From the NCBI RefSeq assembly GCF_020859565.1, contig NZ_JAJHUO010000044.1, positions 1 to 64,000 on the forward strand: a stretch of DNA of 64,000 nt, in the 5' to 3' direction. The position numbers were made by a program, and so were the translations under genes. The notes beneath the pieces are model-generated. The model was not told the DNA's origin. It saw only the letters and a program-made list of their open reading frames with translations, and did not search any database. Of this stretch, positions 33,639 to 41,482 are shown piece by piece (the stretch's first letter is position 1; the number at the start of each line of letters is the position of its first letter). The stretch is from Saccharothrix luteola (GTDB lineage Bacteria; Actinomycetota; Actinomycetes; Mycobacteriales; Pseudonocardiaceae).

Positions 33639-35488
33639 CCGCGCCCCCCGGCGTACATGTCGTCGACGAGCTCGCCGAACACCTTGGCCAGTGCCGACCG
33701 CTTGACCTTCTGCGTCGCGGTCAGCTCACCGTCCTCGTGGTCGAGCTCCTTCGGCAGCATGCGGAACTTCTTGACCTGCTCCACGGTGGCGAACCGCCCG
33801 TTGACCTCGGTCACGATGCCCTGCACCAACTCGCGCACCTCGTCCTTCTCCGCGAGGTCGCGGTAGGTGGTGTAGGTGATCCGGCGTTGCCTGGCCCAGT
33901 GGCCGACGGTGTCGTACTCGATGCCGATCAGCGCCACCAGGTACGGGCGCCGGTCGCCGAGCACGATCGCCTCCTTGATGTACGGCGAGGACTTCAGCGC
34001 GTTCTCGACCTCCGACGGCGCCACGTTCTTGCCGCCCGCGGTGATGATGATGTCCTTCATCCGGTCGGTGATCCGCACGTGCTTGCCGTCGACCCACTCG
34101 CCGACGTCGCCGGTGCGCAGCCAGCCGTCCGGGGTCATCGCCCGCCGGGTGGCCTCCTCGTCGCGCCAGTAGCCGGCGAACACGCCCGCGTGCCTGGTCT
34201 GGATCTCGCCGTCGTCGGCGATCCGCAGCTCCACGCCGGGGTGCGGTTCGCCGACCGTGCCGAGCTTCACCCGGCCGGGCCGGTTGCCGGTGGCGACGGC
34301 GCTGTTCTCGGTCATCCCGTACACCTCGTGCATCGGCACGCCGATGCCCATGAAGAACCGCAGCACCTGCGGCGAGATGGGCGCGGCGCCCGACGCGGCG
34401 TACCGGACGTGCCGCAGCCCGATCCGCGCCTTCAACGCGCGGAAGCAGAACAGCCAGCCGATGCCGTACTTCAGCCGCGTGCCGACGGTGTGCCTGCCGC
34501 CGTTGCGCACCAGGTGATCGCCGAGGCCGTCGGCCACGCGCAGCCAGAACCGGGTGGTCGCCCGCTTGAGCCAGGTGGCGCTGGACGCGCTGATCGTGAT
34601 GGCCGCCAACACCTTCTCCCAGATGCGGGGCACGCCGAACAGGATCGTCGGCTGCACCTCGCGCAGGTTCGCCTGCACCGTCTCGATGGACTCGGCGAAG
34701 TGCACCTGCACCCCGGCCGACGCGCTGAACCACGTGGTGAAGATGCGTTCGGCGACGTGGCACAGCGGCAGGTAGGACAGCGTGATGTCCTTCGGTGACG
34801 GCGGCGGTTCGGTGAACCCGCCGCCCTCGACCAGCGACTGGACGGCGAACTCGACGTTCGCCACGGTCAGCATCGCGCCCTTGGGCGGCCCGGTCGTGCC
34901 CGAGGTGTAGATCAACGTCATCACGTCGTCCGCCTCGACCTCGCGCATCCGGCGCGCGACCGCGTCCGGGTTCCGCTCCCGGTGCTCCGCGCCCATCGCC
35001 AGGAAGTCGTCCCACGACAGCAGCTTCGGGTTGTCGTAGCGGTGCCGGATGCCGCGCGGCTCGATGTACACGATGCGCTCCAGGTCGGGCAGGGCGTCCA
35101 GCACGGCCAGCGCCTTGTCCACCTGCTCCTGGTCCTCGGCGATGAGCACGCGGGTCGCGGAGTGCGACAGCAGGTACGCGACCTCGGCGGCCGGGTTCGT
35201 CGGGTACAGGCCCACGGTGACCGCCCGCACGGCCGCCGCGCCGATGTCGGTGTAGAGCCACTCGCGGCGGTTCTCCGAGTGGATCGCGACCCGGTCGCCC
35301 GCGTCGACGCCGAGCGCCAGCAGGGCGTGGCCGACCAGCTCGGCCTGCGCCCAGTACCGCGCCCAGCTCACCTCGCGCCAGATGCCGAAGTCCTTGGCCC
35401 GCAACGCCACCGCGTCCGGCGTGCGGGCGGCCCGGTCGCGGACGCGGGTCACGATGGTGGTGAGCCCGGTGGTGGTGGCCGTCGTCAT
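33635..35488 (-). CDS. AMP-forming acyl/aryl-CoA ligase inside the liv operon
   Basis: A 617-residue adenylate-forming enzyme with motifs LIYTSGTTGPPKGAM (A3), YGMTENSAV (A5), GWLRTGDVGEW (A7), DRMKDIIITAGGKNVAPSEVENAL (A8) and the C-terminal LTATQKVKR (A10). It resembles long-chain fatty acid-CoA ligases (FadD15-like) and is a paralogue of the enzyme at 17622. It overlaps livH and livG by ATGA on both sides, so it is made in step with the transporter. A plausible role is to trap imported carboxylates as CoA thioesters (vectorial acylation). The N-terminus MTTATTTGLTTIVTRVRDRA is standard. Confidence 0.91.
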   Translation of the reverse strand: MTTATTTGLTTIVTRVRDRAARTPDAVALRAKDFGIWREVSWARYWAQAELVGHALLALGVDAGDRVAIHSENRREWLYTDIGAAAVRAVTVGLYPTNPAAEVAYLLSHSATRVLIAEDQEQVDKALAVLDALPDLERIVYIEPRGIRHRYDNPKLLSWDDFLAMGAEHRERNPDAVARRMREVEADDVMTLIYTSGTTGPPKGAMLTVANVEFAVQSLVEGGGFTEPPPSPKDITLSYLPLCHVAERIFTTWFSASAGVQVHFAESIETVQANLREVQPTILFGVPRIWEKVLAAITISASSATWLKRATTRFWLRVADGLGDHLVRNGGRHTVGTRLKYGIGWLFCFRALKARIGLRHVRYAASGAAPISPQVLRFFMGIGVPMHEVYGMTENSAVATGNRPGRVKLGTVGEPHPGVELRIADDGEIQTRHAGVFAGYWRDEEATRRAMTPDGWLRTGDVGEWVDGKHVRITDRMKDIIITAGGKNVAPSEVENALKSSPYIKEAIVLGDRRPYLVALIGIEYDTVGHWARQRRITYTTYRDLAEKDEVRELVQGIVTEVNGRFATVEQVKKFRMLPKELDHEDGELTATQKVKRSALAKVFGELVDDMYAGGRG

Positions 35489-36312
35489 GCCGCGCCTCCC
35501 GCGCTCTGGTGCGCCTCGCCGAGGTAGGCGCGCACGACGTCGGGGTCCTGCTGCACCTCGGCGGGCGTGCCGGTGCGGATCGGCTTGCCGAAGTCCAGCA
35601 CCATCACCCGGTCGGCGAGGTCCATCACCAGGCCCATGTCGTGCTCGACCATGACCATCGCGATGCCGAGCTCGTCGCGGACGTCGAGCACGAACCGCGC
35701 CATGTCCTCGGTCTCCTCGACGTTCATGCCCGCGACCGGCTCGTCCAGCAGCAGCACCTTCGGCTCCATCGCCAGCGCGCGCCCGAGTTCCACGCGCTTC
35801 TGCACGCCGTACGGCAGCAGGCCCACCGGCAGGCGCCGCCACTGCTCCAGCTCGAGGAAGTCGATGACCTCCTCGACCGCCTCCCGGTTGGCCAGCTCCT
35901 CGCGCCGGGCCCGGCCGACCCACGCGAACGCGGCCAGCGCCCCGTACCGCATGTGGTTGTGCCGGCCCAGCATCAGGTTCTCCACCACGGTGAGGTGGGC
36001 GAACAGCTCGATGTTCTGGAACGTCCTGGCGATGCCCATGGCGGCGACCTTGTGCGGGCGCCTGCCCAGCACCTCCTCGCCCTGGAACCGCACCGACCCC
36101 TGCTGTGGCCGGTAGACGCCGGACAGCACGTTGAAGATCGACGTCTTGCCCGCGCCGTTGGGCCCGATGATGGCGAACAGCTCGCCCGCGGCGACGTGGA
36201 ACGACACGCCGTCCACGGCGGTGACGCCGTCGAACGCCAGCCGCACGTCCCGCACTTCGAGCACGTTCGCCCCGGCTTCCCGGCTCTGCGCTGCTCGGCT
36301 CACGACAACCAC
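35485..36312 (-). CDS. livG: LivG-type ABC transporter ATPase
   Basis: A 275-residue ATPase. Walker A is GPNGAGKTS, the Q-loop region is ARTFQNIELFAHLTV, the signature is atypical but in the YGVQKRVELGRALAMEP position, and Walker B is LLLDEPVAGMN. A LivG-type C-terminus ends VRAYLGE. Energises LivHM together with LivF. The start at 36312 overlaps livF by 13 bases; alternative GTG starts exist two or three codons in. Translationally coupled to the CoA-ligase gene through ATGA. Confidence 0.92.
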   Translation of the reverse strand: MVVVSRAAQSREAGANVLEVRDVRLAFDGVTAVDGVSFHVAAGELFAIIGPNGAGKTSIFNVLSGVYRPQQGSVRFQGEEVLGRRPHKVAAMGIARTFQNIELFAHLTVVENLMLGRHNHMRYGALAAFAWVGRARREELANREAVEEVIDFLELEQWRRLPVGLLPYGVQKRVELGRALAMEPKVLLLDEPVAGMNVEETEDMARFVLDVRDELGIAMVMVEHDMGLVMDLADRVMVLDFGKPIRTGTPAEVQQDPDVVRAYLGEAHQSAGGAA

Positions 36313-37085
36313 CGCTTCCGCCGCTTGTAGTGCTTCACGTCGCGGAACGACTGCGCGGCGCCCTCACCGCGCAGGCCCAGGTAGAACTCGCGCACGTCCT
36401 CGTCGGCCAGCAGCGCGGCGGCCGGCTTGTCCATCACGACCTTGCCCGTCTCCAGCACGTAGCCGTGGTCGGCGATGGACAGCGCCATGGTCGCGTTCTG
36501 CTCGACCAGCAGCACGGTCGTGCCGGCCGCGTTGATCTTCACGATGAGGTCGCGGATCTGCTGGACCATGAGCGGGGCCAGGCCCAGGCTCGGCTCGTCC
36601 AGCAGCAGGTAGCGAGGCTCGGACATCAGCGCCCGGCCGATGGACAGCATCTGCTGCTCGCCGCCGGACAGGTAGCCCGCGCTCTGCCGCCGCCGTTCGC
36701 GCAGCCTGGGGAACAACTCGTACATCCGGTCCAGGTTCTGCTTGATGCCGCGCGGCCTGCTGTGCCCGCCGATGCGCAGGTTCTCCTCGACCGACAGCTC
36801 GGCCAGGATGCGCCTGCCCTCCAGCGCCTGCTTCACGCCGAGCGACGCGATGCGCGTCGGCGAGGCGCGGTGGATCGGATCGCCGTCCAGGGTGATCCCG
36901 CCGCGCGTGACCTTGCCGTCGTGCACGTCGAGCAGGCCGGACAGCGCGCGCAGCAGCGTCGTCTTGCCCGCTCCGTTCGCGCCGAGCAGGGCGACGATCC
37001 GCCCCTCCGGGACCCTCAGGCTCACGCCGCGCAGCACCAACATCACGTCGTCGTAGACCACCTCAAGGTTGTTCGCCTCGAGCAC
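36300..37085 (-). CDS. livF: LivF-type ABC transporter ATPase
   Basis: A 261-residue ATPase. Walker A is GANGAGKTT, the signature is YLSGGEQQMLSIGRALMSEP, and Walker B is YLLLDEPSLGLAPL. It continues into the LivF-specific VEQNATMALSIADHGYVLETGKVV segment. First gene of the operon livF-livG-CoA ligase-livH-livM-SBP. The GTG at 37083-37085 follows GGAGG. The C-terminus has an extra basic tail KHYKRRKRW not common in LivF. Confidence 0.93.
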   Translation of the reverse strand: MLEANNLEVVYDDVMLVLRGVSLRVPEGRIVALLGANGAGKTTLLRALSGLLDVHDGKVTRGGITLDGDPIHRASPTRIASLGVKQALEGRRILAELSVEENLRIGGHSRPRGIKQNLDRMYELFPRLRERRRQSAGYLSGGEQQMLSIGRALMSEPRYLLLDEPSLGLAPLMVQQIRDLIVKINAAGTTVLLVEQNATMALSIADHGYVLETGKVVMDKPAAALLADEDVREFYLGLRGEGAAQSFRDVKHYKRRKRWLS

Positions 37086-37224
37086 CAGGCGCCTCCGGGG
37101 ATGTCGGGGAGGCGATCAGTATGACTCCGATCACAGGGTTACCTACCGCTGTTCGCAAACCGTGATGAACCAGCCCACGGCATGTTCGGCTTTCACGATT
37201 CTGTTGCTCAGTCCTGTGTGGACT

Positions 37225-37251
37225 GGTGTAGCGGGAGGGGTCCGTGGGTAT
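37225..37251 (+). promoter_or_regulatory. Candidate autoregulatory SigF/B promoter of the rsbW-sigF operon
   Basis: GGTGT (37225-37229), 16 bases, GGGTAT (37246-37251), about 45 bp upstream of the rsbW-like ATG. The -10 element is a perfect SigF/B match; the -35 differs from GGTTT by one base. rsbW-sigF operons are commonly autoregulated. Confidence 0.6.
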
Positions 37252-37296
37252 GCCCCCGGCTACTGCGACGAGGGTTGTGAGGAGCGTTCGCCACAC

Positions 37297-37659
37297 ATGG
37301 ACGGCTCGGAGGTGGAGCTCAGGGTGGCGGCCAGACCGGCCCACCTCTCGGTCATCCGCGCGGTCGCCGGCGCGGTCGCGCGGCGCACCCCCGACCTGGC
37401 CGTCGACCTGATCATCGCCGTCGACGAGGCGTGCAGCGCACTGATCTCCCGGACCCTGGACCCGTCGGCCGTCCTGCGGTGCCGGTTCGCCCGGGAAGGT
37501 GATTCCGTCCGCTTCCGGGCGGAGGTCCGGTCATCGGCCGTCACCGTGCCCGATCATGACTCGTTGTACTGGCGGGTCGTCAGCTCCGTGACCGACGCGG
37601 TGGCCACCTGGGTTGACGGGGAGGGTCGGTTGCGGGTCGAGCTGAGGTGTCGGGCATGA
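37297..37659 (+). CDS. rsbW: RsbW-like anti-sigma serine kinase (HATPase_c_2 family)
   Basis: A 120-residue GHKL-type ATPase. Visible features: the N-box region VDLIIAVDEACSALISRTLD, with the conserved E/D-A-C-x-A-L motif, then a shortened G-box region with no clear GxGxxG, as in degenerate actinobacterial RsbW relatives. Expected to bind and inhibit the SigF/B factor whose ATG overlaps its stop (ATGA at 37656-37659). The ATG at 37297 has GAGGAG 12 bases upstream, a little far. The STAS protein at 42630 is a candidate antagonist. The missing glycine-rich lid suggests weak or absent kinase activity. Confidence 0.8.
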   Translation: MDGSEVELRVAARPAHLSVIRAVAGAVARRTPDLAVDLIIAVDEACSALISRTLDPSAVLRCRFAREGDSVRFRAEVRSSAVTVPDHDSLYWRVVSSVTDAVATWVDGEGRLRVELRCRA

Positions 37660-38402
37660 ACGCGGTGGACTACCAGCCGCTGTTCCACGAGCTGGCGGAA
37701 GCCGAGCGGGACGGCGAGCGCTACCAGCGGCTGCGTGACCGGTTGGTCACCGAGCACCTGCCGATGGCCAGGCACATCGCCGACCGGTTCGCCGAGCGCG
37801 GCGAGTCCGTGGAGGACCTGCGGCAGGTGGCGGCGGTCGGGCTGATCAACGCCGTGGACCGGTTCGACGTCACGCGCGGTATCGACTTCCTGGCGTTCGC
37901 CGTGCCGACGATCACCGGTGAGGTGCGGCGGTACCTGCGTGACCAGGGGTGGGCGCTGCGCGTGCCGCGGCGGTTGAAGGAGCTGTGCGTCGCCATCGAC
38001 ACGGCGCGGGTGGAGCTGTCCCGCGTGTCCGGGCGCACGCCGACGCCCAGCGAGGTCGCCAGGCACCTCGGCATCGGGGTGGACCAGGTCTACGAGGGGC
38101 TGCACGCGACGTCGGCGTACCACCTGCTGTCGTTGGACGAGCAGTCGATCAGCGAGGAGTTGAACTACGCCGAACGGCTGATCAGCGACGACCCGGCTCT
38201 GGAGGTCGTCGAGCTGCACCACGCGTTGGACCCGATGCTGCGCGGGCTGCCCAAGAGGGAGAGGCGGATCGTGGTGCTGCGCTTCTTCCGCGGCATGACG
38301 CAGAGCCAGATCGCGGACTCGGTCGGCGTGTCGCAGATGCACGTCTCGCGGCTGTTGAGCCGGTCCTTGGCCCGGTTGCGCTCGTTGCTCGATGATGAGT
38401 AG
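37656..38402 (+). CDS. sigF: SigF/SigB-family RNA polymerase sigma factor
   Basis: A 248-residue sigma-70 factor of the SigB/F/G group. Region 2 has HLPMARHIADRFAERGESVEDLRQVAAVGLINAVDRFD and FLAFAVPTITGEVRRYLRDQGW. Region 3 has RTPTPSEVARHLGI, and region 4 has RIVVLRFFRGMTQSQIADSVGVSQMHVSRLLSRSLARLR. Region 1.1 is absent, as usual. Directs general or osmotic/oxidative stress transcription from GTTT-N15-GGGTAT promoters; several candidates occur in this window. Translationally coupled to the RsbW-like gene. A DUF4383-like gene follows. Confidence 0.95.
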   Translation: MNAVDYQPLFHELAEAERDGERYQRLRDRLVTEHLPMARHIADRFAERGESVEDLRQVAAVGLINAVDRFDVTRGIDFLAFAVPTITGEVRRYLRDQGWALRVPRRLKELCVAIDTARVELSRVSGRTPTPSEVARHLGIGVDQVYEGLHATSAYHLLSLDEQSISEELNYAERLISDDPALEVVELHHALDPMLRGLPKRERRIVVLRFFRGMTQSQIADSVGVSQMHVSRLLSRSLARLRSLLDDE

Positions 38403-38444
38403 CGCTCGTGCGCCGTCGAGCCTGGGTCGCGCGGGACGGAAGGG

Positions 38445-38822
38445 GTGGTCGCCGTGGTGGCGGGCCCGGTGAGCCTGGCGTGGCCGCAGCGGGCGGCCGT
38501 GGTCCTGGGCGTGCTGCTGGTCGCGTGGGGCGTGGCGGACCTCGTGCGGTCCGAGCCGGGATGGGCGGTGCTGCACCTGGTGAGCGGTGTGGTGATCGGG
38601 GCGGCGGCGGTGCGGACCCGGGTGGCGCGGCTGGTCGGCTCGATGACGGGTGTCGTGTACCTGGTCGTGTTCGCGTTCGGGGTGAGCGAGTCGGGTGGGT
38701 CGATGGACGCCGGCCTCATCGGCAACGCGGTGCACCTGCTGATCGGCTTCGCCTCCGTGGGCGTCGCGGAGGGCTGCGCGTGGTGCGAACAACGAGCCCG
38801 CCGCGCCGCCGACTCCCACTGA
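38445..38822 (+). CDS. Small four-helix membrane protein, DUF4383-like
   Basis: A 125-residue protein with four hydrophobic helices. It contains VLHLVSGVVIGAAAVRTRVARLVGSMTGVVYLVV and NAVHLLIGFASVGV, the N.VH.L.G pattern of DUF4383. It lacks the charged tail of the relative at 6044. Starts with GTG 42 bp after the SigF stop and is probably cotranscribed with it. Function unknown; a stress-related membrane role is inferred from position. Confidence 0.78.
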   Translation: MVAVVAGPVSLAWPQRAAVVLGVLLVAWGVADLVRSEPGWAVLHLVSGVVIGAAAVRTRVARLVGSMTGVVYLVVFAFGVSESGGSMDAGLIGNAVHLLIGFASVGVAEGCAWCEQRARRAADSH

Positions 38823-39067
38823 CCTCCCCTTCCTTGTTCCACCTGTTCCTCCCACCTCGCCCCCACCCGCCTTCGCCACACCACTCGCCGAGCCGTCCGG
38901 CCGCCGTTCCCTCAGCCCTTCCCGCCGCCGTTCCCGCCGCCATTCCCATCGCCGTTCCCGCCGCTCTCTTCCCTCAGCCGTTGCTGCGCCGTTTCGAGGG
39001 CCGCTCCCACACCGATCTCAGGCCCGTTCCCACAGCCATCGGCGCGTTTTCCCGTGCCGGTGAGCGC
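38823..39067. repeat. Intergenic CCGTTCCC-rich low-complexity tract
   Basis: No gene between the DUF4383-like stop and the promoter of the eRF1-like gene. Between about 38890 and 38990 the plus strand repeats CCGCCGTTCCC/GCCATTCCC-type units five or six times with drift. It contributes only proline/arginine-rich artefact frames. Nothing else recognised. Confidence 0.55.
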
Positions 39068-39093
39068 GGTTGCACCAACCCCCTTTCGGGTAC
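39068..39093 (+). promoter_or_regulatory. Candidate SigF/B-type promoter of the eRF1-like gene
   Basis: GGTTG (39068-39072), 15 bases, GGGTAC (39088-39093). The predicted start is about 25 nt before the ATG at 39128, leaving room for the GGGGAGG ribosome site. The -10 GGGTAC is also an accepted SigB/F variant. Confidence 0.58.
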
Positions 39094-39127
39094 CACCCGT
39101 GTAACCCGAACGGGGAGGACCGAACCG

Positions 39128-40051
39128 ATGCACACGGCGAGTCTGCAAAACCTGGTCGACGTCGAGGGACCGTTCGTCTCCGTGTACCTCGACGTCGGCG
39201 ATCACGTGGACCTGCGATGGCGGGCGATGCGCGATCAACTCCAAGCCATGGCCGCCGACCCGTACCTCGTGGCATTGGCGCACAACGCGATCATGTCCGG
39301 CACGACCCCGCGCGGCCTCGCCGGGCGTGGTCTGGTCGTGGGCGGCGGACGGGTGCTGGTCGACCAGTACGTCCCGGTCCCACCGACCGGCTACACCGCC
39401 CGAACCGGCCCGCTCCCCTACATCCTGCCGCTGGTCGACCTGTCCGAACCCCTCCTGCCGCACGTGGTCGTCCAGGTCGGCGAGCACGGCGCGGACCTGC
39501 GCGGCGTCGACCCGACCGGCCGCCCGGTGGCGGTGGCGACCGTGGGCGCGCGGCGTCCCGGACGGCGACTCGACGCCCAGGAACTGGCCGACGTCGCCGA
39601 GGAAGCCGCCACCCTGGTCGACCTGCTGGGCGCGCCGCTGCTGGTGCTGGCCGGGCCGTTGGCCGGGCGGCGCTCACTGCGGGTGGCCTTGCCGACCCGC
39701 TACCACCACTTGGTGGTCGAGGTCGAGGGACCACCCGATCGGGCCGTGCTCCACCTGGCCGGACGGGCGAACCAGGACGCCCGGCGCGCGGTGGTCGAGC
39801 GATTCCGGGACGAGTCCACGCGGCTCACCGGACGCGCCGTGCACGGACTGGTCGCGGTCCGGCAGGCGTTGGCCGAGGGCCGGGTCGACACGCTGCTGCT
39901 GACCGACACGCTCGTCGGCTCGCAGCAGGTCGACGACGGCCGGGCCGACGAGGTGCTGCCGTTGCGGGCGGTCGAGTGCGGGGCCGAGATCGTGCTCGTC
40001 GGCGGGGCGGTTCGGCTGCACGAGGACGTCGGCGCCCTGCTCCGCCAGTGA
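39128..40051 (+). CDS. Bacterial archaeo-eukaryotic release factor-like protein (baeRF/Vms1-like)
   Basis: A 307-residue protein of the bacterial eRF1-related superfamily (Rv2629-like). Features: N-terminal FVSVYLDVGDH....RWRAMRDQL; a middle strand-rich domain with GRGLVVGGGRVLVDQYVPVPP; then PHVVVQVGEHGADLRGVDPTG with the catalytic-loop region; and a C-terminal domain with DEVLPLRAVECGAEIVLVGGAVRL. Proteins of this group are thought to act on stalled ribosomes or peptidyl-tRNA during stress; direct evidence for this subgroup is limited. The ATG has GGGGAGG upstream. A SigF/B-type promoter and position three genes after sigF fit a stress role. Confidence 0.78.
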   Translation: MHTASLQNLVDVEGPFVSVYLDVGDHVDLRWRAMRDQLQAMAADPYLVALAHNAIMSGTTPRGLAGRGLVVGGGRVLVDQYVPVPPTGYTARTGPLPYILPLVDLSEPLLPHVVVQVGEHGADLRGVDPTGRPVAVATVGARRPGRRLDAQELADVAEEAATLVDLLGAPLLVLAGPLAGRRSLRVALPTRYHHLVVEVEGPPDRAVLHLAGRANQDARRAVVERFRDESTRLTGRAVHGLVAVRQALAEGRVDTLLLTDTLVGSQQVDDGRADEVLPLRAVECGAEIVLVGGAVRLHEDVGALLRQ

Positions 40052-40420
40052 TCTCCGGTGATCTCCGGTGATGGCCACTGAGGCCGGGTGATGCCCGGTG
40101 ACGTCCACTGCTACCCCAGCCGGGGCCCGGTCCCGGCCGACGATTGCGGTCGTGACGGAATTGCGGTGGTGGGCGATCGCGGTGGCGGCTGGTGATTGCG
40201 GTGGTACGTGATTGCGGTGACGGCGGCTGAGGTCGGGACGGTCGGCGGATGGTCGGCTGGGTGAGGCGGATGGGGTGGCACGGGGGGGTGGTTGGCGAGG
40301 GCTCCTCATGGTTTTAACCGAGGTGCGGTAACGGTGTTTCCGTACACTTTTGGCCGTTGATCACTCGAAAGTGTGACCGGACGACCGACCGACCTGCGGA
40401 AACGGTGGACATGACGTGAT
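40052..40420. other. Convergent intergenic region with short repeats and a hairpin
   Basis: No gene in these 369 bp. The left part repeats GTGATCTCCG twice in tandem (40060s) and then GATTGCGGTGG/GATCGCGGTGG units (about 40140-40225), similar in style to the G-rich block at 3540. The right part is less GC-rich and has the 7-bp inverted repeat ACACTTT/AAAGTGT (about 40344-40374), which could act as a terminator for either convergent gene. Confidence 0.45.
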
Positions 40421-41383
40421 TCACCTCCGCAGCATCCGCAGCACGGCCCGTTCCACTGTCTCACGATCAGCCGACCTCGGTCTGATCATCACCCCGTCGT
40501 GGTACCGCCGCACCACCCGCGGGTCGACGTAGGACCTCCTCGCCACCGCCGGCGTGTTCCCCAAGTGCTCCGCCACCTCCCGCATCACCCCCGCCTCCAC
40601 CCGCTTCCGCCCCCGCGCGGACTCCGGCCGGCCTTCCCTCGCGAACGCCGCCGCCGCCAGCACGGTCGCGTGCCACGTCCGCAAGTCCTTCACCGAGAAC
40701 TCCGCCCCGACCATCTCCTTGAACCTCTCGTTCACGTCATCCGACCCGACCGCGTACCCCCGCGCGTCCACCAGCAGCCGCTCGTCCCCGCCCCGCCCCC
40801 GCAGCAACCCCCGCACCGCCCGCGCCAACGCCTCGTCCTCCACCACCGTGGTGAACTCGATCCCGCCCTTCGCCGGGTAGCAGAACTCCACAGTGGACCG
40901 CCGAACGGCCACGTGCGAGCACAGCAACGTCGCCACGCCGTGCGTCCCGTTGTCCGCCGCGTACGTCTCACCCCCGACCCGGAACACACCGCGCTCCAAC
41001 ACCGCCAGCGCCACCGCCAGCACCCGCCGCCGCGACCGCCCCCGCCCGCTCAGCTCCCGCGCCACCTCCGCCCGGAACCCGGGCAGCACGGGCGCCAGCG
41101 AGAGCACCCGGTCGTGCTTCTCCTCGTCCCGGTCCTGCCGCCACCGCTCGTGGTACAGGTACTGCCGCCGCCCGGCCGCGTCCGTGCCCACCGCCTGGAT
41201 GTGGCCGTTCGGGTGCGGGCACACCCACACGTCGCGCCACGCGGGCGGGATGACCAGGGACTTGATCCGCGCCACCGACGCGGCGTCGAGCGGCTCGCCG
41301 TCGGCGTCGACGTAGCTGAACCCCCGGCCCCGGGCACGGCGACGCCAGCCCGCCTGGGCCGGATCACTGCGGCGCAATCTCAC
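40421..41383 (-). CDS. DNA topoisomerase IB (poxvirus/bacterial type)
   Basis: A 320-residue type IB topoisomerase. The N-terminal domain begins RGRGFSYVDADGEPLD and includes IPPAWRDVWVCPHPNGHIQAVGTDAAGRRQYLYHERWR. The catalytic domain carries the conserved Arg/Lys residues (FCYPAKGGIEF, FSVKDLRTWHATVLAA) and the nucleophilic tyrosine in RRSYVDPRVV. Relaxes supercoils by transient 3'-phosphotyrosine cleavage. Typical of the small bacterial TopIB group found in some actinobacteria, Deinococcus and pseudomonads. Divergent from the glutamate-cysteine ligase-like gene. Confidence 0.92.
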   Translation of the reverse strand: MRLRRSDPAQAGWRRRARGRGFSYVDADGEPLDAASVARIKSLVIPPAWRDVWVCPHPNGHIQAVGTDAAGRRQYLYHERWRQDRDEEKHDRVLSLAPVLPGFRAEVARELSGRGRSRRRVLAVALAVLERGVFRVGGETYAADNGTHGVATLLCSHVAVRRSTVEFCYPAKGGIEFTTVVEDEALARAVRGLLRGRGGDERLLVDARGYAVGSDDVNERFKEMVGAEFSVKDLRTWHATVLAAAAFAREGRPESARGRKRVEAGVMREVAEHLGNTPAVARRSYVDPRVVRRYHDGVMIRPRSADRETVERAVLRMLRR

Positions 41384-41446
41384 AGCGGCCAGGTTCCCGA
41401 CCGCGACCGAGTGAAACGCCCGTCCCCCGAACGATTCGCAAGACCG

Positions 41447-41473
41447 TGGTTGAAACCGCGGCCGAGTGGGTAT
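41447..41473 (+). promoter_or_regulatory. SigF/B-type promoter of the glutamate-cysteine ligase-like gene (leaderless)
   Basis: GGTTG (41447-41451), 16 bases, GGGTAT (41468-41473). The -10 element ends nine bases before the ATG at 41483, so transcription should begin at or next to the start codon. No ribosome binding site is present, which agrees with leaderless translation. Confidence 0.65.
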
Positions 41474-41482
41474 GGGACCGGC

